Positions 49,943-62,833 of a DNA stretch of 64,000 nt are shown here, piece by piece; position 1 is the first letter of the stretch, and each line of letters begins with the position of its first letter. Source of the stretch: Cryptomeria japonica (Eukaryota; Streptophyta; Pinopsida; Cupressales; Cupressaceae); contig NC_081408.1 of the NCBI RefSeq assembly GCF_030272615.1, positions 403,089,889-403,153,888 on the forward strand, read 5' to 3'. The notes under the pieces were generated by a model. That model worked only from the letters and a program-made list of their open reading frames with translations, was not told the origin of the DNA and ran no database searches. Made by a program: the position numbers and the translations under genes.

Positions 49943-50389
49943 TTTTGCTCCTACAGGCCAAAATAACATGATTTCACAAGTTTAATCAATTCACGAGGCA
50001 AAAACAAATCATTCCCAATGCCCGGGATCAAAAATCAAAAAAGTCAAAATTTGGTCAAAATTCCTCAATTGGACAAAAATTCACATTTCATCCTCAACAC
50101 TTAGACAAATTTAAGCTCTGCACTCAAAAATTCCAATTGAAAATAGACCATTTTGGCGAATTAATTGCATTCAAAATTGCATCCTATGGAAGGAAGCTCA
50201 AAAAGCTCTCAAAACTGACTGGATTCTGGCCTGAAAAGACGGCAATTAAAACCCTAAGGCTTGACCCTAAATCCAGACAATTGACAAACTAACAAAACCC
50301 TAAAAACGAAGCGAAAGGCGAGCCAAAAAAACGAGCAAAAAGAGGGGGTCCCCATTTTAAATGGGGCGATGTGTGAAATGGTCACAACA

Positions 50390-51348
50390 TCTGGCGACAC
50401 CACTGAGAAATGTTGAGAAACATTTGGGAATCAATCTTTCTAGAAGAAAACTCAGAAAACCTCCCTCAACAAAACCAGGAGTTAAGAAACACTTACAAGA
50501 AGAGACCATCATATTGAGACAAAGTATCAAGTCCACAGTTACCCATGTGTGTGCAAATGCGTTAATTCCCCTCAACAAGACAATCATGATCTTCAGGTTC
50601 CCCTGTGATAAGCTACGTAGTTCATCTAGACTCCAAAAGCATCCTGGATAGAGCCTCGCTGCTAGTCAGACGTCTATAGTCCGGACGAAGTTATCGCCGC
50701 AAGCTCACGAACATTGCTCCATTGCCAGCCAGGCGTCTATAGCCCCGATGGAGTTACTCGTAAATTCCCTTTAGCCAAATTGATATTTCTTTTAGCTGAT
50801 CCTTTTCTTTTGATGATCTTTTTATCTTTTTTTTTGATACTGCTTTTCAGTTCCGTCAATTCTTTTGGCTTGTGAGTAGTGAAACTCACTAGGGTCTGAG
50901 GATTGCGGTGGCGCTGAAGTCAGACTTTCGATTTTTCACTAATCACAGCTTCGCCTGGAAACCATAATGACTCGGAGATTATAAGTGTGTAAAGATATAA
51001 TAACTGGAGGACAAAAATACGTGAGTTCAATAAGCTAATCTACTTCAATGCAAATATGTCCTGACTCAAAGCTTTATTAAAAGAAACTCCCTTCGTAATT
51101 CCAAAAGACCTCATGATTTTCCAAATGCAACCAACAACCTAGCAGGAAGTCAGAGCGTTACATGACAAAATCACCCAATCTCAAATGGATACCCCTCAGG
51201 ACAAAACAACTAACCTAAAACAAAAACACCTAAACTAAGAAAACGAAAACAAAACAAAAGGCAAACCAAAACGAAAAGAAAAACAAACAAACGGAAAACA
51301 ACGAAAGCAAACTAAACTAGCTATGTACAAGGGAAGGCCTTGGGCATC
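50390..51348 (-). other. Internal region between gag-pol and 3' LTR
   Basis: No gene seen. Two related blocks of about 36 bp (CCAGGCGTCTATAGCCCCGA at about 50728 and CAGACGTCTATAGTCCGGAC at about 50667) form an imperfect direct repeat. 51,180-51,320 is A-rich. At its left edge 50392-50408 reads TGGCGACACCACTGAGA on the plus strand, which resembles a Tat primer binding site in the opposite direction. Confidence 0.5.
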
Positions 51349-54300
51349 TTAGGACTGGAAATAATGCTTGAGATACCTCCCATTGACAGGCAACGGGATG
51401 TCTTCTCAAGTTAAAGTCTGCAACCTAAATGCATTTTCTCCCAATGTCTCTGAAATTTGATAAGGGCCTTTCCAAAGCTTATCAAACTTATCATGTTCTC
51501 CTCGTTTCTCATGTGCTTTGTCCCAATACAGGACGAGATCTGAAATTCGAAATGCCTTGACTCTTGCTTGTCGATCGAACCATCTCTTCACCACTCCTTG
51601 GTGTTTAGCAAAGTTCTCTAATGCTTGATCTCTCTTTTCTTCCAGGTTCATTAATTGCGTCAGTCGAGCTTGTACTGCATCAGTGTCTTCCATGTACTCC
51701 TAAATAAATTTCAAAGTCGGGATCCTGAGTTGCATGGGGAAGACTGGATCTTGTCCATAAACCAGAAAATAAGGTGAAATGCCTAATGCGTTCTTGGTCC
51801 TGATTCTGTCTGCCCATAAGGCGAACCTTAACTGGGTATGCCATTCTCTGGGACTTCTCTCTAGTAATTTCTTGATAACACTGAGCAAATTCTTGTTGGT
51901 AGATTCTGCTAACCCATTACCCTGAGGATAATAATTTGATGAAAACTTAAGGGTTATTCCATATTCAAAAGCCCAATTTGAGAATCTCAATGATGTGAAT
52001 GCCGATCCATTGTCGCAAACCAGCGCATAGGGACATCCAAACCTTGTGATTATATTTTCCTCCAGAAATTTGATTACAACTTCAGTAGAGCAAACTTTAA
52101 GTGCTTGTGCCTCTGACCATCTGGTACAATAGTCTGTAGCTGTGATGATGCACTTGTGTTGTGCCGAAGATGCGGGGTTAATAACACCAATAAAATCCAT
52201 TCCCCATTTGGCAAATGGTCTAGCTTCAATTACTGGATTCAGTGGCATGGCAGGATTCCTTTCTCTAAAAGCTGCGACTTGGCATGTGTGGCAAGTCCTG
52301 ATGTGATTAAATGTATCTTTGAAAAGTGTAGGCCAATAATATCCTGCTCTTAGGATCTGGTGAGCTGTAGCGAGGTTGGCTCCATGTCCGGTTCCAAACT
52401 TGGAATGAAAATGTTCAATTATCTGTTTTGCTTCATCTTTGCCAACACACCTCAAATATACTCCTTCGTGATTTCTGCGATATAGAACTGTTCCTTGAAG
52501 CATGTAGTGTTGACACTTTAATCTTAATGCTCTCTTCTGTGTGGGTGTCATGCGAGCAGGACATCTGTGATTAAGTAAGTATGTCACAATATCTTTATAC
52601 CATTCATCAAGGGTGACATCCTCTAGTTCATAAACTTGCTGGACTAATCCTAGTCCATCAATTGCTAATGTCTGCGCCAAAGCTTGTCCTCGGACAAGTT
52701 TCATGGGCTGGATTTCAATATCAAATTCTTGGATAATGGCGACCCACTTACCTCTTCTTTCTCCTAATTCGCTTTGCATGAGAAGAGTCTTGACTGCCGC
52801 ATCAGGTACTATTGCATAAATCTTGGCCCTCAGGAGGTAATGTCTGAATTTCTTAACTGCCTTTACTAATGCGTATGCTTGCTTTTCAATGTTAGGATAT
52901 CTGAGTTCTGCATCTTTCAGCGGGGTGCTCATGAATGCAATCAGATTTTCATCTCTTTCTTCACTTCTTTGGGTCAGAATAGCGGCACAAGTGTAGTCAG
53001 AAGCGAAGGAATATAAATAGAAGGGCTTGAAATAATCAGGACTGATTAATACTGGTGCTTCTGAAATCGCAGTTTTTATTTCTTCAAACGCCCTTTTGGC
53101 TTGTGGAGTCCATTCAATTTTAGCATCTTTCTTTAACATTTCATTCAAAGGTCTGACAATCTCGGCAAATCCGGTGATGAACTTTCTAATGAAGTTAATC
53201 TTGCCGAAAAATGACTTGAGTTCCTTCTTGCTTGCTGGCAAATTGATAGTAGATATGGCCTTCACTCTTTCAGGATCGATGGATATTCCTTTTTCTGAAA
53301 TGACATGTCCTAAAAGCTTTCCTTCTGTTACTCCAAATATGCATTTCTTTGGATTAAGGGAGACACCGTATCTTCTGCACCTTTGGAAGACTCTTCTTAA
53401 GTCGTCCACATGATCTTCTCTTTGCCTAGAGAAAACTGTGATGTCATCCATATATATAATAATGCATTTACCAATTAAATCTCTGAAAGCGATATCCATA
53501 GCTCTCTGGAATGTGGCCCCGGCATTTATAAGTCCAAAAGGCATCCTCTTATATGCAAATGTTCCCCATTTGGTGGTGAAAGCGGTCTTTAGTCGATCTT
53601 CAGGTTCGACTAGAACTTGATTGTATCCTGAATATCCATCTAGAAAGGACATCATCTGCGACCCATTAACGATCTGCAACACTTCATCTAATGATGGTAG
53701 CGGATAATTATCTTTCTCTGATGCTCGGTTGAGATTTCTGAAATCAACACACAATCTGATCTCTCCATTTTTCTTTCTAACAGGTACTAGGTTGGCGACC
53801 CACGTCGAGTGTCTTACTGGGAAGATTATCTTGGCTGAGAGCAGCTTCTTCACTTCTTGATATATCAGTGGTTCCAATAAAGGATTAACCGGTCTTTGTC
53901 TCTGCCTGAATGGCTTGCTTCCTGGTTTCAACGGGATCGTGTGAGTGATAATTGCAGTGTCATAGGTCTTGAGATCTTCATAGCTCCATGCAATGACATC
54001 TGGGAAGTCCCTCATATTTTTCAAGATTCCATTTCTTTCAGTCGCTGAGCAGGACTTACCAATGAATACATTTTTAACTTGTATATCATCACCTAGATGG
54101 ATCGTGTCGCACATGTTTCCGTCCAAACTGTGGTTTTTCTTTTCTTTTAACTTGTCAGGATCAAAAATTCTCTCCAATTCTACCATTCCTTTTGGAATAG
54201 TGTTTGTCTTTAAATTCAGGACACCTTCAGCATCGAATTCTGCTTCTCCCACCTCATCTTCATCAATGATCTGTGTTAAGAAGACGTCCGTGTTGGTTAA

Positions 54301-57300
54301 GAAGTCTAAGATGTGCCTATAATCTTCGAAAACTTGGAAATTGGTAATGTTGTCTGGGACTGAGGGAACTGATACTAACTCGACTGTGAACTTCTTTAAT
54401 CCTTCCATTGCTAATGGTATCAAAGAACTGGCGGCCTGTGCAAGTGAATTGGCCACTTGATTCTGATGTCTATAAATAGAATTGATATTGAAAGCTTCAA
54501 AACTTTCAATGAGATCCCAGACTCGATTTCTGTATCTGGTCAATCTTTTGTCATGGCAAACATACTGCTTCCTGATTTGCCTTACAGCAATTTCTGAGTC
54601 TCCATATACTTGCAGTATTTTCGCTCCCTTTTGGATGGCTAATAATAATCCATGAATCAAGGATTCATATTCAGCTACGTTGTTGGTGCAAGGGAACTGC
54701 AATCTGTGGGCGGCAAGGTAGGTTTCTCCTGTTGGACTAATCAATTCATAACCAGCTCCAGATCCTTGTTTAGATTTAGATCCGTCGAACCTTAATGTCC
54801 ATATTTGATTTTCTTGTTTTTCTATCTCTTGGCCTTCCTGACTTTCAGATGATGTATCGGATAAGACTTCGTCTTCCATAGAACTCTCGGTCTCTGTAGA
54901 GCCTTCATTCTCTGAATCTTGAATTTCTTCCAGAATTAGTGTCTGCGGGGCTCTTTTATATACTTGCTCCAATGCAGTCTGGCATAAAGCACAAGATAAT
55001 TCTGAATGGATTGCATTGTGAATTCTACACCAATTTGGAAGAAGCAAATCTCGGACGGACTCTAAGTTGCCAAGTTGCACACTTTGTTGGATATTTCTTT
55101 GTACGAACCTCCTGAAATTTTCAAACATCCCTTCATCCTCTTGGTCGGATCCTTGATCGCTTTCGATGACCATCTCTGTAGATTCTATCACCTCTTGCTG
55201 GGTATCTTCTTCTCGTATGTCTTGTATCATCAAGACTTCCTCCACTTTGGGCTTGTATGTCCCTAGGTCGGACTCTAAAAACAGGACTTCATTGTCTTCC
55301 CCATATTCAGTTATCATCAACCTCAACCTTGGAGTGCTATCGATCTTGATCTGGTTCGGGACTCCTCTCCATGGTAGCCACATGTGTGCGAAATCAGTCG
55401 ACACATATCCATTCAATTTTCGGGACCAATCTCGACTTAGGAGCATCCCATATGAATCTAGAATATCTACCACTGATATATCTATGAAATTTTGGACTCT
55501 TGGGTCCGCGGCCAATTGCATATGAATGTTGTTCAATTCGCCCATGACTGGAACTTCTGTCTTATCAAGTTGAGTGACCTTTCTCTTGGTAGGAGCGGGG
55601 GTTATTCCTAGTCTTTGACAGACAACCAGGGGCATCACGTTACTTGAAGCTCCGGAATCATAAAGGCAATTGTGTAGTAATTTTCCAAATATTCTAACTG
55701 ATAACAGGAACGGGGCCGGTTCGTCTTTTCCTTGAGAAGGGGCTGAAGAATCCATATTGTGTTCTTGATGTTTCACTTCATTGACTTTTGAATGATCGTC
55801 CTTTGCTAGACTCTCCTCTTTTGAGTGATCGGCTTTGTTTGTGGATTTTCCTTTCTTAACCACATCTTTCTTGATCGCTACTTCCTTTTCTGGAAGAATC
55901 TGGCTAGTGGCGAGGCCCTCTTTGATAGTAGGTTGAGTTTTCTTAGTCTCGCCTCTTTTGAGTAATACCTTTCCTTCCAACATATCTTCCTTTTTGGCTG
56001 GGAAGGTTATGGTCTGGACCATGCATTCATTCTGTTCGGAATGTCCTTGGTCATAGGCTTCCTCTTGGGTCACATTGATGGTGGCTTGAGTATTTGACCT
56101 AGATTCACTCAAACTGTTGATTACTGCATCTTTGATTTCTGACACTTTTAGCAACTCGTAGAGTGGTAGACTCACTTTGACTTTCTTAAGTTCATCCAAC
56201 ACCAGTGCGGCCAATCTTTTCATTTCATTTCCTGCGGGAGGTGCAATATTCCTTTGTCTGTATTCTTGAGTATTCTGCGGGTATTCTGGAATGTTGCTGG
56301 CTTGGGGATCCGGCGGAGTAGAGAAATTGTTTGGAGGGATTGATGTAGTTAAAGGTTCTTGGTTCCTTTGATTTCTGTGATAAACTCTTTGATTCACACC
56401 TCCTGATGATTGATGAAATACCTCCTTTATGCCTTCTACTAGGACACTGTCGTTCAATGGTGGAAAATAATACTCTGAATCTTCTACAGGTCCATTTGCA
56501 GATGCTGGCGGAAACTGGGATCCTGGTGGTATCATTGGTCCATTAGCTGACTCTGGTGGAAATCTTCCATTTTGTGCTTGACTAATTTCTTCTTGTGAAT
56601 ATCTGCAGGTTTCAACAATCATGGCTTGACCGTACTGCGTAGTTGGAACAATTTCGTATCCTGTCGTGGGAGGATTTTCAGGTGGATTAGTGGTGCGCAT
56701 CTCTTGTCGGAAAATATCAGCCGCAATCTTGAACTCAGGACACTGCAACTCAGAATGTTGGTTCGTGTTGTGGAGTCTGCACCAACTGGACAAGGCTGCT
56801 TCAGCTAAAAACACTTTACTTGTAGAAGGATTTTCTTGATTTTGCGAATTTGGTGGATTGTCTAGAGGCGTCACCACATTTCCATTGTTGGGAGCCGTAT
56901 TCCAAGGTCTCCTTTGGAAGCCTTGGTTGTTATTTCCTTGGAAATTGTTTCTAAATCCTTGATTATTATTTCCTTGGAAATTTTGGTTGTGATTGATCCT
57001 TTGCATGCTTTGGAGTTGATTATTCTGGTTCCTCAAATGAGTCACCTCAGTTGATAGCTTCTTAACTTGTTCAATCAACTCTTTCATTTCGTCCTTTTCT
57101 TCTTGTGTCCTTGACGAACTTGTGGCATTTTGCAGGTACACAGGTTGTGCGGGTGGAGCTTGAGAAATTGGAGCTCCGGGGTGAAGGACCAACTGATTTG
57201 TCGGCTGTACGCTTGGATACGTTGCTTGCGGAATTGGATTCATGACTGGAGTTTGGTTGGCCAAGGCCGTACCAACTGCCTGCATCTGGTTAGGTGCTGC

Positions 57301-58470
57301 GACAGGTCCCATATGTAGTAGTGGCCCAGTGATATTCTGTCCCATGTGCTTACTTACTTCAATAGCTTTTGCATAGGCCGCATTTAGATCATTCGGAGTA
57401 GGATGAGTCCTTACCAACATAGCAGTAAGATGATCTAAGGCTCCATAGTAAATTTCTCTTGGATCTGCAATGAGATAAGGGGGACGTAGCATTGTGTATG
57501 CGCGGTGAAATCTGTTGTTGAAAGAAGTAATAGGTTCATGTTCTCTCCTTCGAACCTCCACAAATTGTCTATATAACTCAGCTGGTGTAGTTGGGATACC
57601 AAATTTGGCAATGAATGCGTCTTTCATCGCGTCCCAAGTTCGGATGGACCCTGTAGGCAAATGAATGAACCAAAAGTACGCCTCTTCTCCCAATGAGTAG
57701 GGAAAAAGCCTACATGCCACATCTCCATATTCAATTTGTCTGTTACGAAGAAGGTCCTCGAACATCTTGATATGATCTTCTGCTGTGCGATGGAAATCAC
57801 TGACATTGAACTTGGAACAAAAGTGCTCTGGATTCTTTGGCATATCATGATAAACTGCAAATTCCAACAGTGATGGATTGTTGACTAACCAAGTCGCACC
57901 ATTAAGTATATGAGGAGGAGGAGGAGGAGGTGGAGCACGTTGAGCCATTGTGCTCTTTGAAACTGAACTTGATGAACTGGCTTGGCCCTTCGTTTGAGAG
58001 ATTGCCTGGATACTGGATTGGATTGCCGCTTGTACTTGCTCTTGAAGAACTTGTGATGACTCAGGAGATCCTTCCAATCTTAGTTCGAACTCTTTGGGAG
58101 TGTCCTCTCTTTTAGCTCGATTTGCCTTAGAAGTAAACTGAAGTTCACTTAGATTCTTGACGCCTGGTGTAGACCTCAATAACCTTTGATGTTTCTCAGG
58201 CGAGAAAGAACCAATGCGATCCAGCGTGAAGTCTTGCGAGGATTATTGTGGATTCCTTTGATTGCGAAGTTCTCTAGCTATGACCCTTTGATGTTCTTCG
58301 GCTCTATCTTCCTCTTGTTCCAAGATAATTCTGACTCTATTATACTCAACTTCACTTCTCCTTGCGTTCCACGCTACTTGATTCAATTCTGAAATGATAT
58401 CTTCTTGAGTGTTACCTATCTGCAAATTCGGTTACACTACTTGATTCAATCCTTCATGTGGCAACACCAT
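51349..58470 (-). pseudogene. Tat-like gag-pol polyprotein, nearly intact (4 in-frame stops)
   Basis: ATG at 58470 to TAA at 51351-51349. Coordinates below are residues counted from 58179. Gag core about 115-300; CHHC finger WCRLHNTNQHSELQC near 465; protease DSGAS at 841; second finger WCRIHNAIHSELSC near 1050; archaeal-type RNase H from 1132 (RFDGS, NNVAEYESLIHG, VYGDSEIAV); RT about 1400-1640 with YMDD at 1576; native RNase H about 1700-1820; integrase about 1890-2159 with H2C2, VCDNGSAFTS (Asp 2056) and GNGLAEST, then a C-terminal tail. Stops: 58434-58432 TAA, 58245-58243 TAA, 51702-51700 TAG, 51408-51406 TGA, all one C-to-T change from sense codons; no frameshift. 2,159 codons are uninterrupted. 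Native RNase H lacks its first catalytic Asp. It makes the particle, copies and integrates the element; this copy probably cannot. Confidence 0.88.
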
Positions 58471-58539
58471 CATACTTCATGATCACGTTTGCAATGTATT
58501 CCTTTTCGAAATCTGAGCTTTCGGAAATTCGGGAAACTG

Positions 58540-58557
58540 CCCTCCTTCTAGCGCCAA
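58540..58557 (-). other. Candidate primer binding site
   Basis: In element sense, TGGCGCTAGAAGGAGGGC starts four bases after the CAACA end of the 5' LTR. The TGGCGC start fits a tRNA-CCA primer; the tRNA was not identified. Confidence 0.6.
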
Positions 58558-59611
58558 TTCTGTTGACGTGTATTTTGTACACCATCATACACAGAATAAA
58601 ATACCAATAGGCATCTTATCCTCTCCTGAGAAAAAGCCTCTAACTGCTGAAGATTCGCATAAAGGATCAGTTAGGAAGACTCCAAGGTTCTGGTTAGTAG
58701 GGTCTCTACGTGTGGACAAGCTTCCAGCGGTATGATGTGATTTGCTGTATCCTTCAAGGGGTCTTACGCTTCCGAAAGTTCAAGATTTTACTAAACTAAA
58801 GAAACTTTCAAAAAAATAACAAAAGAGTAGGGTTTTCAAGGGGTATAATCTAGTCTAACCCTAAGAATGACTTCGTGTAGACAAGACTTGGCAAGATTCA
58901 ACCAACTCCAATTTTGCCATAAGATAACAACTCAATTGAAATTGGTGCGATCTTCTAAGGTAATAAAATGATTTTCAATGCATCAAAGATCAAAGACACT
59001 ACCACGAAGGTACATATCCAAGATACAATAATGATTGAAGGTTAAGGGATTCAAGGTATTCTCCAGTCGACCACGCAAGGCGTTCCTACAATCAGCAAGA
59101 AGCTAGTGGTTTGGATTACGAATCCTACCAAAGATCAAGTTTCACACTATGTCCTTCAAACTACACACTACTTTGATTGAGCATGATTCAAGTAAATTGA
59201 ACAACCATGAAGATAACCAAAAAAGTTGCAACAAAACACCATAACTTCAATATTTCATTGATTTCCAAGTCATCATATACAACAATTGCTTGAATTCCTT
59301 CCCTCAAAACTCAATCTTGCTACAAAATAAAATTGCTTCTAACTTCTAATCTCTTAGCTATCTCTCTTCTCTATTACAAAAAAACATTACAAATGAAATG
59401 AAAATGAGGGTATAAATAGCATCCTCAATTACAATGAAAGGTCCAGATTGAAAGTAGATCAACGGTCAAGATCATGACACCTAAACCCTAATTAGGGTTT
59501 GTTACAAATGGCCTCCTTTTTACTGAACAATATTAAATGCATAGCCAAATATTAAATTTGGCACAAAAACCTAGGAGACATAAACCAATGACAAATAAGA
59601 TGCCATGTCAT

Positions 59612-62600
59612 CTATAACAACCTCTCATCTAGAATCTTATTCCCTTTCCAATTCTCTTTTTTAGCATATGCAATAAATCTTGACACGATTCCTTCGATCT
59701 CTGCAATTGGAATCTCGGGAAGATTCTTCATACTCTCTTCCAAGTGGATGACCTGATCGAATGCATCTAGAAGAGCTGCGTCCCAAGTAGATTCAAGTTC
59801 CTTTGTTCTTTCAATCAGGAGCATGGTGGCAAACATCTGATCATATTGCTCGTCTGTAACATTTGCGTCCTTGCAAAAGATGACCTTGATTCTATCCTCT
59901 AATTCCTGCATATCCACATCTGTCTCGACCTCGATCCTTCTGCCAAGAATGGTACGAAGTACCTCAAATACCCTGTCCTGGATCGGATTGATCACCTCCT
60001 CCACTTGGCTGCATCTGGTACTGATGTCCTCAAAGAAAACACTCTTCATATGGAGTAAGGTTGACCACTGAAGCAAACTGTGAGGTCCTCCATCCATGAA
60101 CTTTTCTTGCGCTAAGACCTTCCTTGATGTGTGTCTAATTACTTTCAAGACAGGAATGATAACATCTTTGGTATGGGCAAATGCGGCTACTGTTATCATC
60201 AAATTGTGGATTATCTCAAGAACCTGGATAGCTTGGTGAATAATCTTCATCATCCTTGTTACAAATTCTATGGCCACTGTGTGAGATTTATCCATCCAAG
60301 CACTTGTACGCTGGACCATATTCCTGAATCTTTCTGCCTCATTGATTGATTGAAGTGGAAGTGCCTGCACTGGTGATCTAGCTGGATCCTAACGTCCCAA
60401 AGGTTCATTGATGTGACTGAAATATGTCCTCCATGCACCGACCTCTCTCTCAAGCTTTCTATTCTTCTCCATTTCTTCTCTAAGCTTGTCCTTCAATGCT
60501 TCAAATGAATCGGTGGCATCATCCAACGTTTGCTTTGCTATGGATGGTCCTAGCTCAAAAGTCTGTATATCATATTCCTCTGCTAGGATCTCACCTTCAT
60601 ATTTGTCTACTGCCGGTGTAGCTATCTGCAGTTTTCTGGATCCAGTCTCATCTCGAATCATCTTGGACATCTTGGTAGCCTTTCTCTTCTCTGTTACTTC
60701 GTGTGAGCGTCCAACAAGGCTTTCCAAATCAATTGCATTGTCCTCGTCCTCTACTACGATCACCTTAGTTAATCTTTCCTTCAACCAATCTGGGATAGCC
60801 GATCTTGTCTCTTGAACTTGAATTTCTTTATGCACTATTTCTTCTTGTCTGGGAGGAGATGTCATTTCATTGTCTTCTTTATCTTCATCTAACTCATAAT
60901 CTTGGAGAGATCCATCTGACGACCCTTGCTGTGCCTGTCCTTCCTCCTGCCTGTCGTTCTGTACCATCGACTCCATGGATTCTTCCACTTGAAGTTTCCT
61001 TTTCTCCTGTTGAGAAGATGTGCCGGATGAACGATCTCGGTTGGCCCCTTGTTTCTTCTTGGAAGATTCTCTCTTCCCAGGTCTCTCTTTCCTCTTCGAA
61101 CCTCTTGGATGGAGATTGCCCTCACTGGCACATCGAAGGTTACCTTCACCTGAATTTCTAGGATTAGGATTGCCTTCACTCACACTAGCTCCACCTTCGG
61201 CTGGTTTCTCTTCCAAAGTGAAAGTCATAGCTATACCTTGTTCTCTCAACTTCTGATGCTCTAGGTCAACCCATCTGCGAGTACAAGACAAGACTAGTGC
61301 CATCAAAGCACCTAAATCCACGACCTCGGGCTCATTCCAATCCAACCTTATTGTTTTACTTTCTCGATCATAGGATGACTGGATATGTCTGCCACTGTCC
61401 TGTGCTTGGTCGGCCACTCTGTAAATCCTGCATTTCCTGATGAAATTCAAAGGCAATCTAGAATGCATTTTTCGTTTCACTTCAAGATCATCTAAGAGAT
61501 TCATCATAAAATCTTCAATTTGGTACTCATGCATAAATTTCCTACCGACTGTCTCCTCTAAATGTCCATGTGGATCAAAACTTTCTCTCAAAGCAAAGGT
61601 TGAAAAAGAATACAAGGCTAACTCCTTCTCTGCGTCATCCATGGCTAAAGCATTAGGACATACCTCAACTGAAAATCCCAAAATGATAGGTACTGGAACT
61701 CCATTCTGATGTCTGTGTCTGAATGCCTTCGCATATGCTGCCAACTGTCTTGTTACTTCAAGTAACACAATTCTGTCTGTCGGATATCTCGGCAACATGT
61801 ATGGCGGTAAAGGACATCCATGCACTCTAATATAAGTGAATTTCAGAAACTGAATAAACCAAGCACCGTACCTCTTTACCAATTCCTGTGCATCCTGAGA
61901 TAATCTGTTGTGAATCCCACCTTGCAACGTCCTTGTGATGTTCATCGTGAAGGTATCATTAACTAACTTGTAGTTGCTTCCTGGCGGATGATGCAAGTAG
62001 GCATAGGAATCACAAGCTCTGACCTCGCCGGGTCCTCTTCCAATCACTCCCCTGTGAGGTAGTCCTGCGTACTCAAAACTCCTGATCAATGCATAGATGA
62101 CATATGAACTCATGTGGAAGGACTTGGTAGCCTTGAGTCTCCTCAACTGTACGTCCAAGCAATGGCTAATCATCCTAGCCCAATGTATCATACCCTTTCC
62201 CTGAACTATCACCTGGATGAAGTAGAACATCCACTTCTCAAAGTAGAAGGCGTGAGGGGCTCCTGTAACTCGGTTGAGCATTGTAATCAAATCTCTGTAC
62301 TCCTCCTGGAAATCAATTCTGTGTGGTGTGTTCGGTACCTTGCTTAGACGGGGACGGCTCTTGAGTAACCAGTTCTTATTGATAATGCTTAGACAAGCAT
62401 CTGGATCATCTTCGTACATTGACCTGGCTCCTTCTATGCTCTTGTATATCATGTCCCTGTGCTCTGGAAGATGGAAAGCTTCACTTATAGCTTCCTCTGA
62501 AAGGTACGCCAAAGTGTTTCCCTCATTGGACACGATCGTTCTGGACTGTGGATCATAATGACGAGCACACTCGATCATCAACTCATGGCACTGAACTGCT

Positions 62601-62833
62601 GGAGGAAAGTCGGCCGCCTTAATGATGCCACTCTCGATTATTCTCCGGGCGACAGGTGATGGCTTGCCAATGTAAGGGACCTCTCGAAACTTCTTCGTGC
62701 TGAAGTTGCCTAAGTTAGTATCTCCAATGTTGCTCCACTTCGACACGATCTTAGTCTCCACTTCTTCGGTCTTCTGATCTTCTTTCATGAGAGCTGAACG
62801 ACTGGTGGATGCTCCCACCTTCGGGGTCGCCAT
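59612..62833 (-). CDS. Second copy of the LTR-encoded ORF (814 + 259 codons across one TAG)
   Basis: Same structure as 44301-47522: start Met at 62833, TAG at 60391-60389, same-frame continuation to 59612. It differs from the other copy at 17 of 820 residues before TAG and 4 of 252 after it, with no new stop or frameshift in either copy. As the two LTRs descend from one template at insertion, their agreement is not independent evidence for selection; the diverged copy at 41693-43248 is better evidence. It lies in the 5' LTR, so transcription from within the LTR would be needed to express it. Function unknown. Confidence 0.65.

Larger units (their letters stand above)
43249..50389 (-). repeat. 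3' LTR of giant element (about 7.1 kb), carrying an ORF and a periodic array
   Basis: In element sense it starts TGTTGTGACCATTTCACACA at 50389 and ends CACGTCAACA at 43249, with matching TGTTG/CAACA tips. 43249-48689 is duplicated at 58561-64000. The start at 50389 is inferred: the older copy begins at the same sequence at 39891 and upstream similarity stops there. No obvious polypurine tract precedes it, so that edge is provisional. 43250-44300 and 47523-48360 are non-coding; 49943-50389 holds leader-like sequence with a CCCCATTT/AAATGGGG dyad at 50351-50367. Confidence 0.78.

Noticed and set aside
43249-50389. The 7.1-kb block as a stand-alone transposon
   Set aside because: Its flanks (GGCAC and TCTGG) do not form a duplication, and the second copy abuts a primer-site candidate and the start of gag, so an LTR explains it better.
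53096-54322. Plus-strand frames of about 100 codons within gag-pol
   Set aside because: Antisense shadows of the RT region; no independent motifs.
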